Source: Tritrichomonas musculus
Lineage: Eukaryota; Parabasalia; Tritrichomonadida; Tritrichomonadidae
Direction: 5' to 3'
Length of the DNA stretch: 64,000 nucleotides
Assembly (NCBI GenBank): GCA_039105265.1
Contig: JAPFFF010000011.1
Coordinates: 3,224,001-3,288,000, forward strand
Part shown: one piece after another, positions 59,068-64,000 of the stretch
How positions within the stretch are numbered: position 1 is the first letter of the stretch
How the letters are laid out: every line of letters starts with the position of its first letter
The notes under the pieces: generated by a model
What the model was told of the DNA's origin: nothing
Seen by the model: the letters and a program-made list of their open reading frames with translations, nothing else
Database searches by the model: none
Position numbers and translations under genes: made by a program

Positions 59068-59520
59068 GGCTTGTTATTCTGATATCAATTATCAGGTTTG
59101 GCACTTTTTTTTAACTCAGATAATGGATAATAAAATGCAATCGATTGGAACTTTTAATTGATGAATTCGATTATCAAGTATGAAATGTGATACAAAAAAA
59201 ATATTCTTTTGATATCGAATCTTGATTAATCGAAATTAATACCTGAAAAAAACATTAAAAATAGTATTTTAAAGGCATAAAATAAATATATTCTAACTTA
59301 TTATGTAAAAGAACAAGCTTTTATTAATTTTTTTAACAGATATGTGAAGTAATCAGTTAAAAAAGGTTACAATTTTTTATTACGTTAAAATTTTTTCAAT
59401 ATTGATAATCGATCTTTTATTTTCATTCATTATTGATATCAGAGAATAAATTTTTGATTTGATATTGATATCAGAAAAAGGGATCAATTATCGATATCGA
59501 AAAAAGAGACTTAACAAGCC
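59068..59520. mobile_element. Candidate short IR element rich in GATATC
   Basis: GGCTTGTTA at 59068-59076 and its reverse complement at 59512-59520. The flanks share TAATTGGG (59056-59063 and 59521-59528), though on the left it is separated from the repeat by AATA. GATATC occurs several times near both ends, always within ATTGATATCA-like dyads. No coding frame. The short repeat and imperfect flank make this a weaker case than the other elements. Confidence 0.45.
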
Positions 59521-59636
59521 TAATTGGGGAAAAAAAAATTGCCAAACTATTCAAAAATCGAACTTTTTGAAAAAATGGAAAAATCAACAAGAAATTGATA
59601 TTTAGAAATAGAAAACAATATTTATTTAATTAACAA

Positions 59637-61394
59637 TTAAAGCTTATTACTCGGGTCACCTGCTTCTAAAAGTAAATCATCATCATTGAATTGCTGGGTA
59701 TCCAAATCATCAAAATTTTCTTTTTTATTAAATGAATCAGTCAGCTTTGCCATTTTTGCTACAATTGTAACAATTATTGCTATCAGTAGAAGTGTAACAA
59801 TAACTATTGGCATCGCAAGTTTAATGATCCTCTTATTTTTGTTATTTGAAGGTTTCGGCTTGAATGTGATAATATTTTCAAATTTAGTAATTCCGATTTT
59901 TTCATCATCAACAATGTCTCTCATCAATCCCTTAATTTTTTCAAAAGTGGTATCAATGTCAATTTCGGTGTGAACGTATTGTTTAAAGAGAGATATTATA
60001 ATATTTATGATTGGAGTTTCTGCCGACCGTTTAACAAAATCAGAGAGATCTCTGAAAAGGCCTGTTGAATTATTTAGCTCGAATCTGAAGTTACCAATAG
60101 TAATATCATTCTTTTCTTTAGCTATTTGTGCCGATTTATCTAACCAAAGAATAATTTTATCAAGAGGAACAAGATCGTAAAAAGTGAACTTCCCTAATTT
60201 TTCAATCACAATAGTTTCATTGAAATTTTTGAATGAAAGTGACTTTTCTGTATCAAAATTGATAATGTTATTCACTGTCTTATCAAAATCAAGAAAACTT
60301 TTTGGTATCGATTTTAATACTTCATTTGGCTCTTTATTCTCAATTATTGATTTTGTGAAATCATAGAAAACATCAATAATGATTGAGGAACCATCATCAA
60401 TTGTCTCGAAAATTGAAGGAAATCTTGTCTCTTTGTTTCTAATTAAATTTCCGATTTCTTTAATCTTATAAAAAAGTGACGGATTATATTTAGAAAAGTA
60501 TTTTTGGTGAAGTTTTGACACGAAATTGAGAAAAGTAGCAAAATTATTCAAATAATCACCAAAATCGTGTTTTGTATACTTAATTAAAAATTGTCTAATA
60601 GTTATTTCTTTCATATCTTTCAAAATACTATTGATTTTCAATGCATCAAAATTGAATTCCTTTTCAAAAGTTGAATCTTTCTTCACAATTTTTTGGAGTG
60701 ATTTTTGAATGCTTAATAAAACTGGAATTTCATAATCTCGATCTGAATAATTAATGATTCTTTTAATAGCATTATTGAAGGATTCTGAATCTTGGAATAG
60801 GAATCGTAATGAAATGTTTTCTTTTGAGAATGTATAATTGTGAATATATTTTGTTAAAAAGTTGCCAATTGGCTTTAGCAAGATACTTTTATTTACAAAT
60901 TCAATTAAGCTTGAATTGGTCAAAAAGTTATTTATACGATTAATTTCTTTTTGGTAATTTTCTTTGTCATATTTGAATAATTCAATGAAAAATTGACTCA
61001 TTTTGAAATTATCGTTCAAAAAGTTCGATGCGTAATATGAAAGCTCATTTAAAAAATCAATTTGGTATAAAATTAATCGTTTAAATAGTGAGCTATCAGA
61101 AGCAAGCCGTAATTTTTCAACTCCTTTCCTAAAAAGAACAATTCTTTCACGAAGAGGTAGATTAATAAAATCAAAAAGTGTTCGCATATATCCAAAAGTA
61201 GATAAAAACAAAGAATTACAAAAATCAAATGAAAAAGTAGCTACTGAATAAATATAAATTGAAGATGTAATGGATAAATTGTAGATATAAGAAGGTGAAA
61301 TAATTATTGATGTATCGTTAATTCTATTTAAATTATTCGCAAGATTTATATATGAATTTTTGGGTTTAAAGTTTCTGATGAAGATTCTCGATTG
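59637..61394 (-). CDS. Type I membrane protein, C-terminal part (downstream frame)
   Basis: The open frame runs from 61394 to the stop at 59637 (585 codons). The first ATG in it is at 61187, and the region before that is also continuous with no stop. It encodes a polar helical ectodomain, one membrane segment (IVIVTLLLIAIIVTIV, at about 59763-59832) and a 35-residue acidic tail ending DDDLLLEAGDPSNKL. It has no signal peptide of its own. The frame directly upstream, shifted by one base, supplies a signal peptide and the N-terminal ectodomain and overlaps it by 29 bases. The two therefore look like one gene split by a +1 change. Single-pass surface proteins of this layout are common in trichomonads. 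Function unknown. Confidence 0.65.
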   Translation of the reverse strand, partial: QSRIFIRNFKPKNSYINLANNLNRINDTSIIISPSYIYNLSITSSIYIYSVATFSFDFCNSLFLSTFGYMRTLFDFINLPLRERIVLFRKGVEKLRLASDSSLFKRLILYQIDFLNELSYYASNFLNDNFKMSQFFIELFKYDKENYQKEINRINNFLTNSSLIEFVNKSILLKPIGNFLTKYIHNYTFSKENISLRFLFQDSESFNNAIKRIINYSDRDYEIPVLLSIQKSLQKIVKKDSTFEKEFNFDALKINSILKDMKEITIRQFLIKYTKHDFGDYLNNFATFLNFVSKLHQKYFSKYNPSLFYKIKEIGNLIRNKETRFPSIFETIDDGSSIIIDVFYDFTKSIIENKEPNEVLKSIPKSFLDFDKTVNNIINFDTEKSLSFKNFNETIVIEKLGKFTFYDLVPLDKIILWLDKSAQIAKEKNDITIGNFRFELNNSTGLFRDLSDFVKRSAETPIINIIISLFKQYVHTEIDIDTTFEKIKGLMRDIVDDEKIGITKFENIITFKPKPSNNKNKRIIKLAMPIVIVTLLLIAIIVTIVAKMAKLTDSFNKKENFDDLDTQQFNDDDLLLEAGDPSNKL

Positions 61395-61956
61395 TTATTT
61401 TTTTATTGCTAATTTGGTTACTTAAACTTGTGAATATAATATTGACTTTATCAACTATAGGTTGTACGTTTAGTCCAATAAATGCAAAACATCTAGAAAG
61501 CGTCATACTTTCAAAATCATTTTTGAAAGAAGTAAATAACATTCTCCAGTGCGCAGGTATTATGTTCAACATTTCGAAAAACTCCGTATAAGTCTCAGAA
61601 AAGTATATAACATCATCAATATTTTCTTTAATAATCGAAGCAACGCTGTTTGGTATTATTGATACTAATGGTTCTTTAAAATTTGTAATTTTCGAAAGGA
61701 AGTCAAAATCAATGGTTTTATTTTGCTGATGATTCAGATTTGCGTCTATTTTAAAAAATTCACGAAGTGTGGCTGTATTGTTGGAGAATCTTCTAGAAAA
61801 ATCAATTACGTCATTTGGAGAAAGAAATATATTTAGGTAAGTTAGATTTAAAAATCCACTAATATTGAGTCTATTCCGTAAAAAGTCATTAAGATATCGC
61901 CATCGGCATGGAAATAGAAAAGAAGAAAATATAAAAAGCAAGAAGAAATTTATCAT
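61366..61956 (-). CDS. Type I membrane protein, N-terminal part (upstream frame)
   Basis: 196 residues. The N-terminus MINFFLLFIFSSFLFPCRW is a signal peptide. The remainder is a secreted or luminal polar domain rich in Asn, Phe and Ser, with NxS/T sequons such as NNTAT. It ends abruptly at TAA (61368-61366) after ENLHQKL, where the alternative frame shifted by one base carries on with RNFKPKNSYIN through to the membrane segment. No membrane anchor or ER signal of its own. Read with the next frame, it makes a complete type I protein of about 770 residues. Confidence 0.65.
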   Translation of the reverse strand: MINFFLLFIFSSFLFPCRWRYLNDFLRNRLNISGFLNLTYLNIFLSPNDVIDFSRRFSNNTATLREFFKIDANLNHQQNKTIDFDFLSKITNFKEPLVSIIPNSVASIIKENIDDVIYFSETYTEFFEMLNIIPAHWRMLFTSFKNDFESMTLSRCFAFIGLNVQPIVDKVNIIFTSLSNQISNKKITIENLHQKL

Positions 61957-62564
61957 TCAGAAAATTGAAGTGAAAAAATTCTTAAAGATTCAATTGTAAA
62001 ATTTAATTTCCATGTAATAAAACATGGATTATTTATAGACTTAATCGTCAAAGTACTTTTATTTTTAATCATTTATTAAATACTTCAGCATTAATATTTT
62101 TTTATTAAATATAATTCATTATGACTAATATTTATTAGTAAATATTTGTTTTTTCTCACTAAGCTTTCTGTTCTTATAATTTTACACAAAAAATTAAGAG
62201 ATCATTCATTTTTTGAATAACTAAACCACATGATTTTGAATGTTTTATAAAAACAGTATTATTTTCTCTACCTGCTGATTATCTATACAACTAGTATTGA
62301 AAAATTATCATATGCTGTTTTTTAGCCTGATCTTTTTTTAAACTTTAATATTTTGAGAATTATCTATTATTAAGTCGATATTTGATATTCTTATAATGCA
62401 TACATAGGACAAAAAATGATTTTTTTCCCCGCCCCTTATGAAATGATATCTTAATCTATTTAATTTAATGATATAAATGCATTATCAAATATAAAAAATT
62501 AAAATATTCTTTGGATGAAAATAAAAATTTAATAAGAATGAAGAAAAAAAAATATTTATATGCA
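61957..62564. other. AT-rich intergenic region
   Basis: About 610 bp between two minus-strand secretory-pathway genes. Only short runs and a CCCCGCCCC patch near 62427 stand out. No gene. Confidence 0.5.
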
Positions 62565-63584
62565 TTATAATTCATCCATCTTTTGTCTGTTAATCCATTT
62601 TCCTTCTCCATTCAATACATGCTCGAGAGTAATTTGTAAATCACTAATTTTTGTAGAGACGAAAGCGTCTTTTCTTGGATTATAAATCCATGCACCTTCA
62701 TTTTTGTTCATGAAATCAAATGGGAAATCGCTTTTTCCGAGAATCCAATTTAAGTGTGACTTTGAAAATGTTTTCCTGAGGGTTTCTATTTCTGCTGTTG
62801 GCTTTGCTGCTTTGACAACAACACAATATTTGTGTGATCCAATACAAATATCATCAAAATTTTTTGGGCTACCGTACGATGGTATAGATTGAGATTGATC
62901 ATTTTCTGTAGAATCTTGAGCATTTCCTGATGTAGAGAAGAAGTAATTATCAACGGTTTGAATTACATCCTTATAAGAGAATCTACCATGATACCGTTTA
63001 AATTGCGTACTATTGGAAAAAAGAATAGATGGAGCCACACTTACACCAAATGGGAAGAAATAATTTGGATTTTTGCAATACCCAACACGAACGTTCTTAC
63101 CAGAATAATAACTTGCTACTGAACGCCACATTACTGGGATCTTATTACTTTGATTGAATAGAATAATTGTCGGGGTTCCTGTGCAATCCTTCCATGAAAG
63201 ACTTACATCTTGAACAAGATTAGGAACCATAGAAAAGGCTTTCTTTATAATGTCACGTGTTTCAATCTTACCAGTGTAAGTAATGTTTTTCTTATTGTTG
63301 TACATTTTAATCGTTGGAAAAGTTTCAATTTTTTCACCTTTAATTATTGCTTTCTGTTTTGTTGCGTTTACAATACCAAACTTGATGTCCATTGACTTTC
63401 TTGAAGATAATGAAAATTTAGATAAGATATCGCCATTCTTTTCTGCATTGTTTGGTTCATAAAATAAGATAACCCATACATCATTCTTCTTACGATGAAC
63501 AACACGAGTATCAAAAGTCAGTTCATTCAAATATGGTATATCATCAGAAAAGGCTAATTTGAATAAAGCAAGAAGAAAATACAT
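62565..63584 (-). CDS. ER-resident thioredoxin-fold (PDI-like) protein lacking CxxC
   Basis: 339 residues. Hydrophobic signal peptide MYFLLALFKLAF. The first thioredoxin-like domain (about 18-115) keeps VWVILFYEPN and the cis-Pro loop TFPTIKMY. Where PDI has CGHC the sequence is PNNAEKNG, so it cannot perform thiol-disulfide exchange. A second thioredoxin-like domain (about 125-215) contains TPTIILFNQ and VAPSILFSN. The C-terminus is KMDEL, an HDEL/KDEL-type ER retrieval signal. It probably acts as a chaperone or a scaffold for disulfide enzymes, like redox-dead PDI relatives. Two cysteines remain near the middle (WKDCTG, RVGYC) but not as CxxC. Confidence 0.82.
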   Translation of the reverse strand: MYFLLALFKLAFSDDIPYLNELTFDTRVVHRKKNDVWVILFYEPNNAEKNGDILSKFSLSSRKSMDIKFGIVNATKQKAIIKGEKIETFPTIKMYNNKKNITYTGKIETRDIIKKAFSMVPNLVQDVSLSWKDCTGTPTIILFNQSNKIPVMWRSVASYYSGKNVRVGYCKNPNYFFPFGVSVAPSILFSNSTQFKRYHGRFSYKDVIQTVDNYFFSTSGNAQDSTENDQSQSIPSYGSPKNFDDICIGSHKYCVVVKAAKPTAEIETLRKTFSKSHLNWILGKSDFPFDFMNKNEGAWIYNPRKDAFVSTKISDLQITLEHVLNGEGKWINRQKMDEL

Positions 63585-63798
63585 TTTTAAAAATTATATT
63601 GTTGCAGTGTGTGATGTGACCAAAATAAATTGTTTTCTTTTTTGAATGCATATTTGGCCATTTAATACAATTGATAAAAACAAATGAAAAATTTATATTC
63701 CTCAATTTTCAATTATGAAATAGAATTTGAAAAGAGAAAAAAAATATATCTAAAGGTCTATTTATTTATAATCTATTCTAATAATAAACAATAAAAAT

Positions 63799-64000
63799 TT
63801 AAAAGAATTTGATATCAAATGTTTGCCTGTCTTTGAGGATTTGGCTTGGAGCCATCATTACAAAAGGAACTTGACCTCCAACGTATGTAACAACTTGTCC
63901 ATTTTGTTGAGCATTAATCATTCCATCTTTATAAACAAAATGTTGGTTATGTCTTCCATGGAATGGGAACATGTATAACGGAGTTCCCTCATTTGGATTG
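63799..64000 (-). CDS. C-terminus of a possible ricin B-type (beta-trefoil) protein
   Basis: A frame open from the right edge to the stop at 63799-63801; 66 residues are seen. It reads PLYMFPFHGRHNQHFVYKD, then GMINAQQNGQVVTYVGG and VPFVMMAPSQ. The NQHF-x-Y and MINAQQNGQVVTYV words resemble the Gln-x-Trp/Phe repeats of ricin B-like lectin domains. The start and most of the protein lie outside the window, so the assignment is tentative. Confidence 0.5.
   Translation of the reverse strand, partial: NPNEGTPLYMFPFHGRHNQHFVYKDGMINAQQNGQVVTYVGGQVPFVMMAPSQILKDRQTFDIKFF

Overview
The window reads as nuclear DNA of an anaerobic parabasalid protist, probably Trichomonas or Tritrichomonas. The evidence is very AT-rich DNA, long uninterrupted eukaryotic genes with no convincing introns, very short leaders with TCAYW-like initiators in front of several ATGs, a Maverick/Polinton fragment, several DNA-transposon families and bacterial-type metabolic genes. 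This assignment is inference from content; no rRNA or tRNA gene was recognised.

Layout. 1-3.5 kb: one end of a Maverick element, with a truncated capsid-like gene, an adenain/Ulp1-type protease, an HNH nuclease and two small genes. 5449-7373: a complete, apparently intact pogo/Tc1-like transposon with 44-bp inverted repeats and TA duplications. 8-9.2 kb: a single-domain flavin oxidoreductase. 10.6-17.9 kb: a 2430-residue TOR kinase. 19-23.2 kb: a four-helix membrane protein, a WD40-like protein, an alpha/beta hydrolase and a CK2-alpha kinase. 24-29.2 kb, all plus strand: condensin SMC4, Atg8 and the Arp2/3 subunit ARPC3. 29.8-37.8 kb: a hypothetical protein, a coiled-coil protein, a VPS9 Rab5-type exchange factor, an RNF216-type RBR ubiquitin ligase and another hypothetical protein.

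37.8-47.8 kb is a transposon-rich block. It holds a 3.4-kb Mutator-like (MULE) element with 9-bp duplications and a broken transposase, a non-autonomous element nested inside it, a truncated mariner-like gene, a stop-riddled pogo-like pseudogene, a 364-bp TA-flanked MITE and a 943-bp MITE with repeated hairpins. Two host genes sit within or at the edge of it: a Mob-like protein missing three of the four expected zinc ligands, and an L-2-amino-thiazoline-4-carboxylic acid hydrolase homologue.

48-64 kb: a Sel1-repeat protein with a possible hydrogenosomal presequence, a large coiled-coil protein, a small acidic-tailed protein, a helical HEAT-like protein, a type I membrane protein split by a +1 frame change, an ER-retained PDI relative without its CxxC, and the end of a possible beta-trefoil protein.

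The host genes are not an operon. Several belong to one cellular theme (TOR and Atg8 in nutrient signalling and autophagy; VPS9, ARPC3 and RBR ligase in trafficking, actin and ubiquitin), but that is chance neighbourhood as far as the sequence shows. Where the longest frame began at TTG or GTG I moved the start to the first in-frame ATG. Both window edges cut genes, and I read those partial frames directly.
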